NCBI GenBank assembly: GCA_035714365.1
Contig: DASTMB010000092.1
Span: 1-34,515 of the forward strand
Direction: 5' to 3'
DNA: 34,515 nt
From: Mycobacteriales bacterium
GTDB taxonomy: Bacteria; Actinomycetota; Actinomycetes; BP-191
The notes below the pieces were generated by a model. The model did no database searches. It had not been told where the DNA came from and saw only the letters and a list, made by a program, of their open reading frames with translations. Positions 1-7,129 of this stretch are shown in pieces; within the stretch, counting starts at the first letter, position 1; each line of letters starts with the position of its first letter. A program made the position numbers and the translations under genes.

Positions 1-1298
1 ACGAGCAGGCCGAGCGCGCCGCCGGCGACCGCGAGCAGCGCGACCACCGGCACCCGGCGGGGCGTGCGGACCTCGCCGCGCCGGCCGGTCAACGCCGCCA
101 CGACCGGCTGCCGCGCCGCCGCGCGGGCGGGCAGCAGCGTGGCGAGCAGCGCCGTTCCGGCGCCGGCCGCGACGACCGCCGCGAGCTCCAGCGGGCGCAG
201 CGACAGCGGGCCGAGCTCGCTGCCGGCGAGGCGTTCCAGCCACGGGCGGCCGAGGAAGACGGCGAGCGCCGCGAGCCCGACGCCGAGCGTCCCCGCGACG
301 GTGCCGAGCACGACGCCGCCGGCGAGCACGATGCGCCGCACGTCGGCGCGGCTGCCGCCGGCGGCGGCGACCAGCGCCAGCTCGCGCCGCCGCCGCCGTG
401 CCCCCACCGCGAACGCCGTGCCCGCCAGCAGCACGACCTCGAGCGTCGCCAGCCCGACGACGACGACCGTCACGCCGATGCTCTCCGCGTCGACCGGGCC
501 GCCCCGGACCGGCTGCGGCGGCGGGTCGAAGTACCAGGTGCGCGGCCGGACCTGGATGCCGAGCGCGTTGAGCGCCGCGACCTGGTCGACGTCGCGCGCG
601 CCGGGCGGCAGCGTCACTCCCCACCGCACCACCTCGGCGCCCTTGGTGTTGAGCGGGCCGGAGGCGCCGGGCAGGTACACCCGCTCCTCGCGCAGGTCGC
701 TCGGCCGGACGACGACGGCGGTGACCCGTGCCCGCGTGCCCGCGACCGTGACCTCGTCGCCGAGGCGCAGGCCGAGGCGGGCGGCGAGCCGCGGCGTCAC
801 CGCCGCCTCCCCCGCCCGCGGGAACGTCCCCGCGCGCAGCCGCACCAGCCCCGCCGCGGCCGGGTCGGCGAGGTCGGTGCGGTCCGCGATGACCAGCGCG
901 ACGCGGTGCGCCGCCCGCACGCGGACGGCGTACCACTGCGACCACGGCAGCACCCGCGACCCGGGCGGCAGCACCGTCGCCGGGTCCGGCACGAGCCGCT
1001 GCCCGCCGGGGCGCACCGGCTCCGCGCCGGCCGTCCCGGCGTCGGCCCAGCCGTCGAGGCCCACCTGCGCGATCGGGTGGAACGGCTCCACCACCTCGGC
1101 CACCAGGTCCGTGGCGCCGAGGTCACGCGCGGCGCGGACCGCGGGCGGCAGGTGCGACGTGCGCACCGCCACGTCGGCGAACGCCAGCCCGAGCATCGGC
1201 ACGCCGACCATCGCGACGACGAGCGCGCTGCGCCCCTTGGCGCGCAGCGCGTCCCGGCGCGCGATCCGCAACGCCGCCCGCACCCCCGCGGCGTTCAC
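1..1298 (-). CDS. FtsX-like ABC transporter permease, C-terminus cut by window edge
   Basis: Reading the minus strand from a GTG at 1298 gives an uninterrupted frame to the window edge, about 432 codons. It opens MNAAGVRAALRIARRDALRA, followed by a first membrane segment (SALVVAMVGVPMLGLAF, about residues 24-40). A long extracytoplasmic part follows, then a cluster of membrane helices starting near residue 275 (IGVTVVVVGLATLEVVLLAG) with the cytoplasmic loop ARRRRRELALVAAAGGSRADV typical of FtsX/MacB permeases. The GTG overlaps the TGA of the ATPase gene (GTGA), so the two subunits are translationally coupled. Known for the family: such permeases pair with LolD/MacB-type ATPases for export or mechanotransmission. 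The substrate cannot be inferred. The gene continues beyond position 1, probably with a second FtsX domain. Confidence 0.9.
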   Translation of the reverse strand, partial: MNAAGVRAALRIARRDALRAKGRSALVVAMVGVPMLGLAFADVAVRTSHLPPAVRAARDLGATDLVAEVVEPFHPIAQVGLDGWADAGTAGAEPVRPGGQRLVPDPATVLPPGSRVLPWSQWYAVRVRAAHRVALVIADRTDLADPAAAGLVRLRAGTFPRAGEAAVTPRLAARLGLRLGDEVTVAGTRARVTAVVVRPSDLREERVYLPGASGPLNTKGAEVVRWGVTLPPGARDVDQVAALNALGIQVRPRTWYFDPPPQPVRGGPVDAESIGVTVVVVGLATLEVVLLAGTAFAVGARRRRRELALVAAAGGSRADVRRIVLAGGVVLGTVAGTLGVGLAALAVFLGRPWLERLAGSELGPLSLRPLELAAVVAAGAGTALLATLLPARAAARQPVVAALTGRRGEVRTPRRVPVVALLAVAGGALGLL

Positions 1299-2020
1299 CG
1301 GACCGGGCCGTCCGCGAGCAGCGTCTCCGGCGGCGCGACCGGCCCGGCCTGGTCGAGGACCGACCCGTCGCGCAGGAACACCACGCGGTCCGCCCACGCC
1401 GCGTGCCGCGCCTCGTGCGTCACGAGCACGCCGGCCACGCCCGCGTCGCAGCGGGCGCGGAGCAGCCGCAGCACCGCCTCGCCGGTCTCCGAGTCGAGCG
1501 CGCCGGTCGGCTCGTCGGCGAGCACCAGCCGCCGGTCGCCGACGAGCGCCCGCGCGATCGCGACGCGTTGCTGCTGCCCGCCCGACATGTCGTCGGGGAA
1601 CCGGTCGGCCAGGTCCTCGATCCCCACGTCGGCGAGCGCGCGCGCCGCGTCCGCGCGGGCCGCGCGCGAGGCGGCGCCGTCGAGCTCGCGCGGGAGGGCG
1701 ACGTTCTCGATCGCGGTCAGCGCGGGGATCAGGTTGAGGTCCTGGAACACGTAGCCGACCGAACGCCGCCGTACCCGCGCCAGCGCGGACCGCGACAGCG
1801 TCGCGAGGTCGGTGCCCTCCACGAGGACCTGCCCGCCGGTCGGCGCGTCGAGGCCGCCGGCGAGGTGCAGCAGCGTCGACTTGCCGGACCCGCTCGGCCC
1901 CATCACCGCGACCAGCTCGCCGGGCGCGACGGCCAGCGAGACGCCGCACAGCGCGTGCACCTCCGTCGCCCCCGACCCGTGCACGCGGGTCACGTCGCGC
2001 AGCTCCAGCACGGCGGTCAT
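1295..2020 (-). CDS. ABC transporter ATP-binding protein (LolD/MacB type)
   Basis: This 241-residue protein is a complete nucleotide-binding subunit. Visible motifs in order are Walker A (GPSGSGKST, near residue 40), the Q-loop (VFQDLNLIP), the signature MSGGQQQR (M in place of the usual L), Walker B with the D-loop (LVLADEPTGALD) and the H-loop histidine (VLVTHEARH). Length and motifs fit the MacB/LolD class that partners FtsX-like permeases, and such a permease follows with a 4-nt overlap. The ATG at 2018-2020 overlaps the stop of padR (ATGA). The operon order PadR, ATPase, permease is a common actinobacterial and firmicute arrangement in which PadR controls an exporter, often for peptides or antimicrobials. 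The specific substrate is not shown by the sequence. Confidence 0.95.
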   Translation of the reverse strand: MTAVLELRDVTRVHGSGATEVHALCGVSLAVAPGELVAVMGPSGSGKSTLLHLAGGLDAPTGGQVLVEGTDLATLSRSALARVRRRSVGYVFQDLNLIPALTAIENVALPRELDGAASRAARADAARALADVGIEDLADRFPDDMSGGQQQRVAIARALVGDRRLVLADEPTGALDSETGEAVLRLLRARCDAGVAGVLVTHEARHAAWADRVVFLRDGSVLDQAGPVAPPETLLADGPVR

Positions 2021-2586
2021 CGCGCCGCCCCCTTCCGCACCGGCGCGGGCGCGCCGCGCTCCACCGCCGGCGGCGGCCGGTGCCGCGCCAGCCGCGACTC
2101 GCAGTGGTCGAGCCAGCGCACCTCGGCCTCCGCCTGGAACACCAGCGAGTCCACGACGAGCAGCCACGCGACGTCGTCGTCGGTCGCGCGCGCCTTGAGC
2201 CGCGTGTACTCCTGCAACGCGCGCAGCGTGTCGGTGCGCTGCGCCTGGATCACCGCGCGCACGTCCACGCCGGGCACCGTCACGGCGAGCGCGAGCTTGA
2301 TGGCCAGCTCGTCGCGCGGCGGCGTGCCGCGGTCGACCGGCGTCGCGAACCACCGCCGCACCTCGTCCCGCCCGGCCTCGGTGAGCGCGTAGAACGCGTG
2401 CCCCTCGTCGTCGCTGCCCGCCGCCTCGACCAGCCCGTCGCGCTCCAGGCGGCTCAGCGTCGTGTAGACCTGGCCGACGTTGAGCGGCCAGGTCGCGCCG
2501 GTGCGCGCCTCGAACTCGGCGCGGAGCTGGTAGCCGTACCGGGGCTCCTCGTCGAGGAGCGTGAGCAGGGCCTGACGGATCGACAT
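2017..2586 (-). CDS. PadR family transcriptional regulator
   Basis: The protein is 189 residues long. Residues 1-75 form the PadR winged helix (MSIRQALLTLLDEEPRYGYQ, then LNVGQVYTTLSRLERDGLV). The C-terminal half (about 85-175) is a helical dimerisation domain with the WLDHCESRL segment, matching the longer PadR-s1/PadR_C type. It is the first gene of an operon with the ABC ATPase and FtsX permease and overlaps the ATPase start by 4 nt. A perfect 6+1+6 inverted repeat covers its own start codon, so autorepression is likely. PadR members are ligand-responsive repressors, and the expected target here is the transporter operon itself. The ligand is unknown. Confidence 0.93.
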   Translation of the reverse strand: MSIRQALLTLLDEEPRYGYQLRAEFEARTGATWPLNVGQVYTTLSRLERDGLVEAAGSDDEGHAFYALTEAGRDEVRRWFATPVDRGTPPRDELAIKLALAVTVPGVDVRAVIQAQRTDTLRALQEYTRLKARATDDDVAWLLVVDSLVFQAEAEVRWLDHCESRLARHRPPPAVERGAPAPVRKGAAR

Positions 2587-2609
2587 ACCGGGTATGTATA
2601 CGCGGTATG
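2584..2609 (-). promoter_or_regulatory. Candidate PadR operator overlapping the padR start
   Basis: CATACCGGGTATG (2584-2596) is a perfect inverted repeat (CATACC-G-GGTATG) that contains the padR start codon. A second GGTATG half-site lies at 2604-2609, with GTATAC (2596-2601) between. On the minus strand the stretch reads as an AT-richer block just before ATG, with no clear Shine-Dalgarno sequence, so transcription may start at or very near the start codon. Binding by PadR is inference from symmetry and position. Confidence 0.6.
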
Positions 2610-2627
2610 CAGCCCTCCGGCAAGCCC

Positions 2628-3431
2628 CTACTCGTGCCCGGAGGCCAGCTCCCGCGACCGGTCCCGCGCCGCCTCGATCGCCGCGATCAGCGCCGCCCGC
2701 ACCGAGTGCCGCTCGAGCTCGCGGACGGCGTTGATGGTGGTCCCGGCCGGCGACGTCACCGCCTCGCGCAGTCGCACCGGGTGCTCCCCGGTGTCGCGCA
2801 GCATCAGCGCCGAGCCGAGCGCCGTCTGCACGATCAGGTCGGCGGCGACCGCGCGCGGCAGGCCGAGCAGGATGCCCGCGTCGATCATCGCCTCGACCAG
2901 GTAGAAGAAGTACGCCGGCCCGCTGCCGGACAGCGCCGTCACCGCGTCCTGCTGCGACTCCGGCACCCGGATCGTGCGGCCGACGTGGCCGAGCAGCTCC
3001 TCGGTCCGCGCCAGGTGCTCCTCCGTCGCGTGCGCCCCCGGCGACACCGCGCTCATGGCCTCGTCCACCAGCACCGGCGTGTTGCTCATCACCCGCACGA
3101 CCGGGACGCCGTCGGCCAGGCGGCGTTCGACGAACGCCGTCGGGATGCCCGCCGCCATCGACACCACGAGCTGCGCGGGCGTCACCACCTCGGCGACCTC
3201 GGCGAGCAACGCCGCCATGTCCTGCGGCTTCACCGCGAGCAGCACGGTCGCGGCCGTGGCCGCCTCGGCGTTGCTCGCGACGGCGACGCCGTGGCGTTCG
3301 CGCAGGGCGTCGGCGCGCTCCGGCCGCCGCGCCGTGACGACGACGTCGGCCGGCGCGGTGCCGGCGCGGAGCAGGCCGGAGAGCAGCGCCTCGCCCATCT
3401 TCCCGGCGCCGAGGATCGCCAGCGCGGTCAC
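2628..3431 (-). CDS. proC: Pyrroline-5-carboxylate reductase
   Basis: The 267-residue protein carries the P5C reductase landmarks. These are an N-terminal Rossmann motif (ILGAGKMGEALLSGLL), the NAD(P) fold segment LLAVKPQDM, the VVRVMSNTP segment, the signature ALSGSGPAYFFYLVEAMIDAG, and the C-terminal VTSPAGTTINAV. It reduces 1-pyrroline-5-carboxylate to proline with NAD(P)H, the last step of proline synthesis, in the cytosol. Length is normal for ProC. The GTG start at 3429-3431 overlaps the TGA of the upstream proline dehydrogenase gene (GTGA), so biosynthetic and catabolic enzymes share one transcript. It is followed after about 40 bp by padR on the same strand. Confidence 0.96.
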   Translation of the reverse strand: MTALAILGAGKMGEALLSGLLRAGTAPADVVVTARRPERADALRERHGVAVASNAEAATAATVLLAVKPQDMAALLAEVAEVVTPAQLVVSMAAGIPTAFVERRLADGVPVVRVMSNTPVLVDEAMSAVSPGAHATEEHLARTEELLGHVGRTIRVPESQQDAVTALSGSGPAYFFYLVEAMIDAGILLGLPRAVAADLIVQTALGSALMLRDTGEHPVRLREAVTSPAGTTINAVRELERHSVRAALIAAIEAARDRSRELASGHE

Positions 3432-4342
3432 GAGCGGGTCGCCAGCGCGCGCAGGAAGAACGCGAGGTTCGCCGGGCGCTCCGCCAGCCGGCGCATCAGG
3501 TAGCCGTACCACTCCTGGCCGTACGGCGTGTAGATGCGCACCCGGTGCCCGTCCGCCGCGAGGCGGCGCTGCTCGTCCGGGCGGATGCCGTAGAGCATCT
3601 GGAACTCGAACGTCCCCGGCTCCCGCCGCTCCGCGAGCTTCGCGGCGATCGCGACCAGCCGCGGGTCGTGCGTCGCCACCATCGGGTACGCGCCGGCGTC
3701 CATCAGCCGCACCAGCAACCGGACGTAGGCGAGGTCCACCTCGTGCCGCGACTGGTACGCGACCGACTCCGGCTCCTTGTACGCGCCCTTGCACAGCCGC
3801 ACCCGCGCGCCGTCGCGGACCAGGTCCTCGACGTCGCCCGGGCTGCGCCGCAGGTACGCCTGGATCACCGCGCCCGTGCCCGGGAAGTCCGCGCGCAGCT
3901 CGCGCAGGATGCCCAGCGTCGAGTCGGTGGTGGTGTGGTCCTCCATGTCGAGCGTCACCGTCGTGCCCGCCGCGGTGGCCGCCTCGCAGACGTGCCGGGC
4001 GTTGTCCAGGCACATCTGCCGGTCCAGCGCCTGCCCGATCGCCGACAGCTTGACCGACACCTCCGCGCCGCCGGTGAGGCCGGCGTCGTCCAGGCGGGCG
4101 AGCAGCGTGAGGTACGCCTTCGTCACGGCGTCCGCATGGCCCGGCTCGGTCGTGTCCTCACCGAGGTGGTCGAGGCTGACGGTGAGGCCCGCGCCGACCA
4201 GCTCGCGGGTCGCGGCGACGGCGTCCTCCGCCGTCTCGCCCGCGACGAACCGCGCGACGACGTCGCGGGAGACCGGCATGGTGCTGATCGCGGCGCGCAG
4301 CCGCGGCGACCGCGAGGCCGCGAGGATCGTCCGGCGCAGCAT
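3428..4342 (-). CDS. Proline dehydrogenase (monofunctional PutB/PruB type)
   Basis: This 304-residue FAD enzyme is predicted to oxidise proline to 1-pyrroline-5-carboxylate. Conserved PRODH barrel segments are visible: SVKLSAIGQ, LDMEDHTTTDSTL, IQAYLRRS, RLCKGAYKEP, ATHDPRL, FEFQMLYGIR and the C-terminal TPYGQEWYGYLMRRLAERPAN, which holds the paired arginines that bind the proline carboxylate. Length matches the monofunctional Deinococcus/Mycobacterium-type enzyme rather than bifunctional PutA. No P5C dehydrogenase partner lies in the window. Instead the overlapping downstream gene is proC, which runs the reverse reaction. A TAGCCT hexamer sits 6 nt before ATG, with no Shine-Dalgarno sequence, which suggests a leaderless transcript. 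Confidence 0.95.
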   Translation of the reverse strand: MLRRTILAASRSPRLRAAISTMPVSRDVVARFVAGETAEDAVAATRELVGAGLTVSLDHLGEDTTEPGHADAVTKAYLTLLARLDDAGLTGGAEVSVKLSAIGQALDRQMCLDNARHVCEAATAAGTTVTLDMEDHTTTDSTLGILRELRADFPGTGAVIQAYLRRSPGDVEDLVRDGARVRLCKGAYKEPESVAYQSRHEVDLAYVRLLVRLMDAGAYPMVATHDPRLVAIAAKLAERREPGTFEFQMLYGIRPDEQRRLAADGHRVRIYTPYGQEWYGYLMRRLAERPANLAFFLRALATRS

Positions 4343-4348
4343 GGCGGC

Positions 4349-4354
4349 AGGCTA
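4349..4354 (-). promoter_or_regulatory. Probable -10 box of a leaderless promoter for proline dehydrogenase
   Basis: On the minus strand TAGCCT is followed by exactly six bases (GCCGCC) and then the ATG at 4342. The geometry TANNNT-N6-ATG is that of actinobacterial leaderless promoters. The TAG of this hexamer is also the stop codon of the upstream methyltransferase gene (4352-4354). Confidence 0.55.
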
Positions 4355-5080
4355 CCGGGCGACCCACAGGCGCGTGACGAACGGCTCCGCCACCACCCCG
4401 TCCGGGAACGCCTCCTCCAGCAGCGCCCGCTGCGCCGCCAGGAACGCCGGCAGCCGGTCGCCGAGCGCGGCGACGTAGGACTTCGAGGAGAGGAACGTCA
4501 GGTACGCCGGCACGTCCAGCCGCCGCACCCACGGCACCGTGTGCACCGTCACCTCGCCGAAGACGTCGCCGAGGTCCAGCGCCGGGTCGTGCACCCGGTA
4601 GTCGCGGCCGTAGTCGTCGTTGAGCGTCTCCAGCAGCTCCTGCTGCACCTGCCACCAGCGCTCCCCGCGCGCGTCGCTGTCGTTCCACCAGCGGGCGAGC
4701 GCGCCGCCCGGCCGCAGCACCCGCCGCGCCTCCCGCACCGCCTCGCCCGGCCGCATCCAGTGGAACGCCTGCGCGTACGTCACCAGGTCGACGCTGGCGT
4801 CCGGCAACGGCAGCCGGTGCCCGTCCGCGACCGCCACCCCGCGCAGCCCGGCCCCGCCGCGGTCGCGGAGCCGGGCCAGCATGTTCGGCGCCAGGTCGAA
4901 CGCCACCACGTCCGCGCCGCGCGCGAGCAGGCCGCGCGTGGAGATGCCGGTACCGGCGCCGACGTCCGCCACCCGCGCGCCGCGCAGCGGCGGGAGGGCG
5001 TCGTACAGGCCGTCCGGGTAGGTGGGGCGGGCGGCGTCGTAGGAGTCGGCCAGGGCGTCGAACGGCGAGCGGGCGGTCAC
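4352..5080 (-). CDS. Class I SAM-dependent methyltransferase
   Basis: This 242-residue protein begins with the typical FDALADSYDAARPTYPDGLY lead of the Methyltransf_11/UbiE-like group. SAM-binding motif I is VADVGAGTGISTRGLL (about residues 37-52) and the acidic loop is VVAFDLAPNMLARL. Motif II/III regions are LPLPDASVDLVTYAQAFHWM and REARRVLRPGGALARWW. The C-terminal half is variable and would bind the substrate. The substrate is not recognisable. The GTG start at 5078-5080 is chosen because the frame upstream lacks a better start and the family usually starts a few residues before FDxLAxxYD. It lies upstream of proline dehydrogenase, and its stop codon doubles as part of that gene's probable -10 box. 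Confidence 0.9.
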   Translation of the reverse strand: MTARSPFDALADSYDAARPTYPDGLYDALPPLRGARVADVGAGTGISTRGLLARGADVVAFDLAPNMLARLRDRGGAGLRGVAVADGHRLPLPDASVDLVTYAQAFHWMRPGEAVREARRVLRPGGALARWWNDSDARGERWWQVQQELLETLNDDYGRDYRVHDPALDLGDVFGEVTVHTVPWVRRLDVPAYLTFLSSKSYVAALGDRLPAFLAAQRALLEEAFPDGVVAEPFVTRLWVAR

Positions 5081-5134
5081 GCCCCCAGCACAGCGTGCGG
5101 GGGCGCGCCGCGTCCAGCCCGGCCGCCGTTGCGG

Positions 5135-5374
5135 TCACCCCCAGCAGTTGTTGAACCGCTCGGCCGGCGGCCGCCCGGACAGGCGCGTGTTCCAGCCGTT
5201 CTCGTCGGTGTAGCCCGGGATGGGGTACTTCAGCCCGAACGGGTTGGGCTGGTCGAAGTCGATGAGGCTCGGGTCCTGGGACGCGTACTCGTCGTCGTGG
5301 ATGGGGCCGAACGACTCGATCGGATCGTCCCACCTCGGGAACCAGCCCTCGCCGCAGATGTACCCGGCGCGCAT
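5135..5374 (-). CDS. Unknown 79-residue protein coupled to the Ntn-hydrolase gene
   Basis: I do not recognise this family. The protein is acidic and aromatic-rich, with repeated Asp/Pro/Gly turns (PRWDDPIESFGPIHDDEY, FDQPNPFGLKYPIPGY). It has one cysteine near each end (C7 and C77), a single lysine (K49) and the C-terminus NNCWG. No signal peptide or membrane segment is visible. Its ATG overlaps the TGA of the upstream gene by one base (TGATG), and a very strong Shine-Dalgarno (GAAGGAGGG on the minus strand, 5383-5391) lies 8 nt before the ATG inside the upstream gene's end. Clean coding composition and this coupling argue for a real protein. It might be an adaptor, substrate or modified peptide for the Ntn-hydrolase-like neighbour. 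That is inference only. Confidence 0.75.
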   Translation of the reverse strand: MRAGYICGEGWFPRWDDPIESFGPIHDDEYASQDPSLIDFDQPNPFGLKYPIPGYTDENGWNTRLSGRPPAERFNNCWG

Positions 5375-6180
5375 CAGTCGTGCCCTCCTTCGGTCTCGCG
5401 GCCGAGGGCACGGCCGAGCAGCGTCATCCCTGCGTGACGGGTGAGCACCGCGACCCCGACCGGTCCGGCGTCCTCTCCTGAGACCAGCCGGTGGTACCCC
5501 GCCGTCGACCCGACAACGTACCGGGCGAACGCCACCGCGTCACCCAGCGGGGTGGCCGCCGTGACGGCGAGCTGCCGCGGTATGCCGAGCATCTCGTCGA
5601 CCGTCGACACCGCCTCGGCCGGCAGCGCCGCCGCCAGCGCGGGCAGCCAGCGCGGGTCGTACCCGCGGAACAGCCGCAGCGCCGGCCCGCTCCGGCCGAA
5701 CGCCGTCCAGCCGCAGGCCGGGCCGCCGAGCTCGAGCTCCGGCAGCGGCCGCGCGCCCGGCGCGAGGTCGACCCGCCACGCCTCGCCGTGCTCGGCACCA
5801 GGCGAGAAGCCGGCGACGAGGAGGCCCGCCGGGTCCACGCCCGGCGGCGGACGCTCCGGCGGCGCCTCCCACGCCAGGTCGACCAGCCGGTCGGCCACCG
5901 AACGCACCGACCACCGCCCGCCCAGCGCCCACTCCGGCCGCGCCGGGTCCTGCCCGGCGAGCCGCCGCCGCAGCTCCGCCACGAGCATCGGCACGGTCGC
6001 CGCGCCCGTCTCGGCCGCGCCCCACGTCACCGCCGCGACGGGCAGCCGGTCGTGCAGCGCGAACACCGTCCGCCCCCGCCGCCCCGCCCGCGCGCGCCCG
6101 TCCGCCGACGCGACCGTCGCCGTCGCGTCGGCGGCCAGCACCAGCCCTTCCCACACCTTCACCAGCACCGCGACCGTCAC
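5374..6180 (-). CDS. Ntn-hydrolase (proteasome beta-like) protein, Thr1 and Asp17 present, Lys33 absent
   Basis: The 268-residue protein starts MTVAVLVKVWEGLVLAAD. Removal of the initiator Met would expose Thr1, and the Asp then falls exactly at position 17, as in proteasome beta subunits and HslV. A WGAAETGAA segment matches the position of the GGAAD-like turn after the first sheet. The only lysine in the whole protein is K7, so the usual catalytic Lys33 is missing. Arginines (R33, R34, R36 in processed numbering) occupy that region. There is no propeptide and no signal peptide. Start: GTG at 6178-6180, with GAGAGGGG as ribosome site. It is coupled by a one-base overlap to the 79-residue gene. 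It may be a divergent threonine hydrolase or a non-peptidase relative. The substrate is unknown. Confidence 0.7.
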   Translation of the reverse strand: MTVAVLVKVWEGLVLAADATATVASADGRARAGRRGRTVFALHDRLPVAAVTWGAAETGAATVPMLVAELRRRLAGQDPARPEWALGGRWSVRSVADRLVDLAWEAPPERPPPGVDPAGLLVAGFSPGAEHGEAWRVDLAPGARPLPELELGGPACGWTAFGRSGPALRLFRGYDPRWLPALAAALPAEAVSTVDEMLGIPRQLAVTAATPLGDAVAFARYVVGSTAGYHRLVSGEDAGPVGVAVLTRHAGMTLLGRALGRETEGGHD

Positions 6181-6252
6181 CAGCCGTCCCCTCTCGCTCG
6201 GGGACCGACGCTAGGGACGCCGCGCCCGCCGTAGGAGGGCCGACGAACGATC

Positions 6253-6279
6253 TGTGGACGGCTGGAAAAGCCTGTGGAC
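6253..6279. repeat. Two direct copies of TGTGGAC, 20 bp apart
   Basis: CTGTGGACG occurs at 6252-6260 and again at 6272-6280, in the roughly 100-bp intergenic space between the TIM-barrel gene and the Ntn-hydrolase gene. On the minus strand the core reads GTCCACA, which matches seven of nine positions of the actinobacterial DnaA box TTGTCCACA. The 20-bp period places both copies on one face of the helix. Function unknown: possible DnaA-type or other regulator site. Confidence 0.35.
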
Positions 6280-6280
6280 G

Positions 6281-7093
6281 CTACGGCGCGGGGAGCGCCG
6301 CGGCGGCGAGGTGCAGCCGGGTGTAGGCGAGCGCCTCGGCCAGGTCGGCCTCGCGGTCGGCGCGCGACTCGCAGCGGCGGGTGTTGACCTCCACCACGAC
6401 GACGCCGTCGAACGACCGCCGCGCCAGCAGCTCGAGCACCTCGGCGCAGCGCTGCGTCCCGCGCCCGGGCACGAGGTGCTCGTCGCGGGCGGTGCCGGCG
6501 CCGTCGGCGAGGTGGACGTGCGCCAGCCGGTCGCCGAGCTCGGTCGCCATCTCCAAGGCGTCGGACTGCGAGACGGAGGTGTGCGACAGGTCGAGCGTCG
6601 TGTGCCGGTAGTCCTCGGTGACGACGTCCCAGTCCGGCGCGTACGGCACGACGGCCCGGCCGCGGGCGCGCAGCGGGAACATGTTCTCGACCGCGAACCG
6701 CACGTCGGTGAGCCCGGCCATCCGGTCGATGCCGGCGACGAACTCGCGGGCGTAGTCGCGCTGCCACCGGAACGGCGGGTGCACGACGACGGTCGCCGCG
6801 CCCAGCGTCTCCGCGACGAGCTGCGCGCGCTGGAGCTTCGCCCACGGGTCGGTGCCCCAGACGCGTTGGGTGATGAGCAGGCACGGCGCGTGGACGGCGA
6901 GGACGGGGATCTCGTGGTAGTCGGAGAGGCGCCGCAGCGCGTCGAGGTCCTGCGACACCGGGTCGGTCCAGACCATGACCTCGACGCCGTCGTAGCCGAG
7001 CCGGGCGGCGATCTCGAACGCCGACGCGGTGCTCTCCGGGTACGTCGACGCGGTCGACAGCGCGACCTTCGCCGACGGCACCTGGACGACCAC
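6281..7093 (-). CDS. Sugar phosphate isomerase/epimerase-like TIM-barrel protein
   Basis: This 270-residue protein belongs to the xylose isomerase-like/AP endonuclease 2 barrel superfamily. Visible elements are the N-terminal strand [30 protein letters not shown], a [10 protein letters not shown] segment, the metal-site strand [10 protein letters not shown] (Glu), TTLDLSHTS (Asp, His), LAHVHLADG (His, Asp) and [11 protein letters not shown] (Glu). Together these form the metal-binding set of the fold. It resembles M. tuberculosis Rv0498 and lies near proC, as in mycobacteria (recalled from memory). The substrate is unknown. The GTG start at 7093 is preceded by TAGAGT and six bases, a leaderless arrangement, back to back with the Rv0495c-like gene. 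Confidence 0.88.
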   Translation of the reverse strand: MVVQVPSAKVALSTASTYPESTASAFEIAARLGYDGVEVMVWTDPVSQDLDALRRLSDYHEIPVLAVHAPCLLITQRVWGTDPWAKLQRAQLVAETLGAATVVVHPPFRWQRDYAREFVAGIDRMAGLTDVRFAVENMFPLRARGRAVVPYAPDWDVVTEDYRHTTLDLSHTSVSQSDALEMATELGDRLAHVHLADGAGTARDEHLVPGRGTQRCAEVLELLARRSFDGVVVVEVNTRRCESRADREADLAEALAYTRLHLAAAALPAP

Positions 7094-7099
7094 GGGCCC

Positions 7100-7123
7100 A
7101 CTCTACGAGCCGGTGCGTAGGCT
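7100..7123. promoter_or_regulatory. Divergent leaderless promoter pair in a 36-bp intergenic region
   Basis: The minus strand has TAGAGT (7100-7105), then six bases, then GTG at 7093. The plus strand has TAGGCT (7118-7123), then six bases, then GTG at 7130. Neither gene has a Shine-Dalgarno sequence. The two -10 boxes are 12 bp apart, so each -35 region lies inside or beyond the opposite gene's start, and the two promoters should exclude each other. Confidence 0.55.
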
Positions 7124-7129
7124 GGCGGG

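Noticed and set aside
64-1737. A plus-strand open frame opposite the permease and ATPase
   Set aside because: Ser/Arg/Pro-rich low-complexity translation with no motif. The minus strand encodes a clear FtsX permease and ABC ATPase there.
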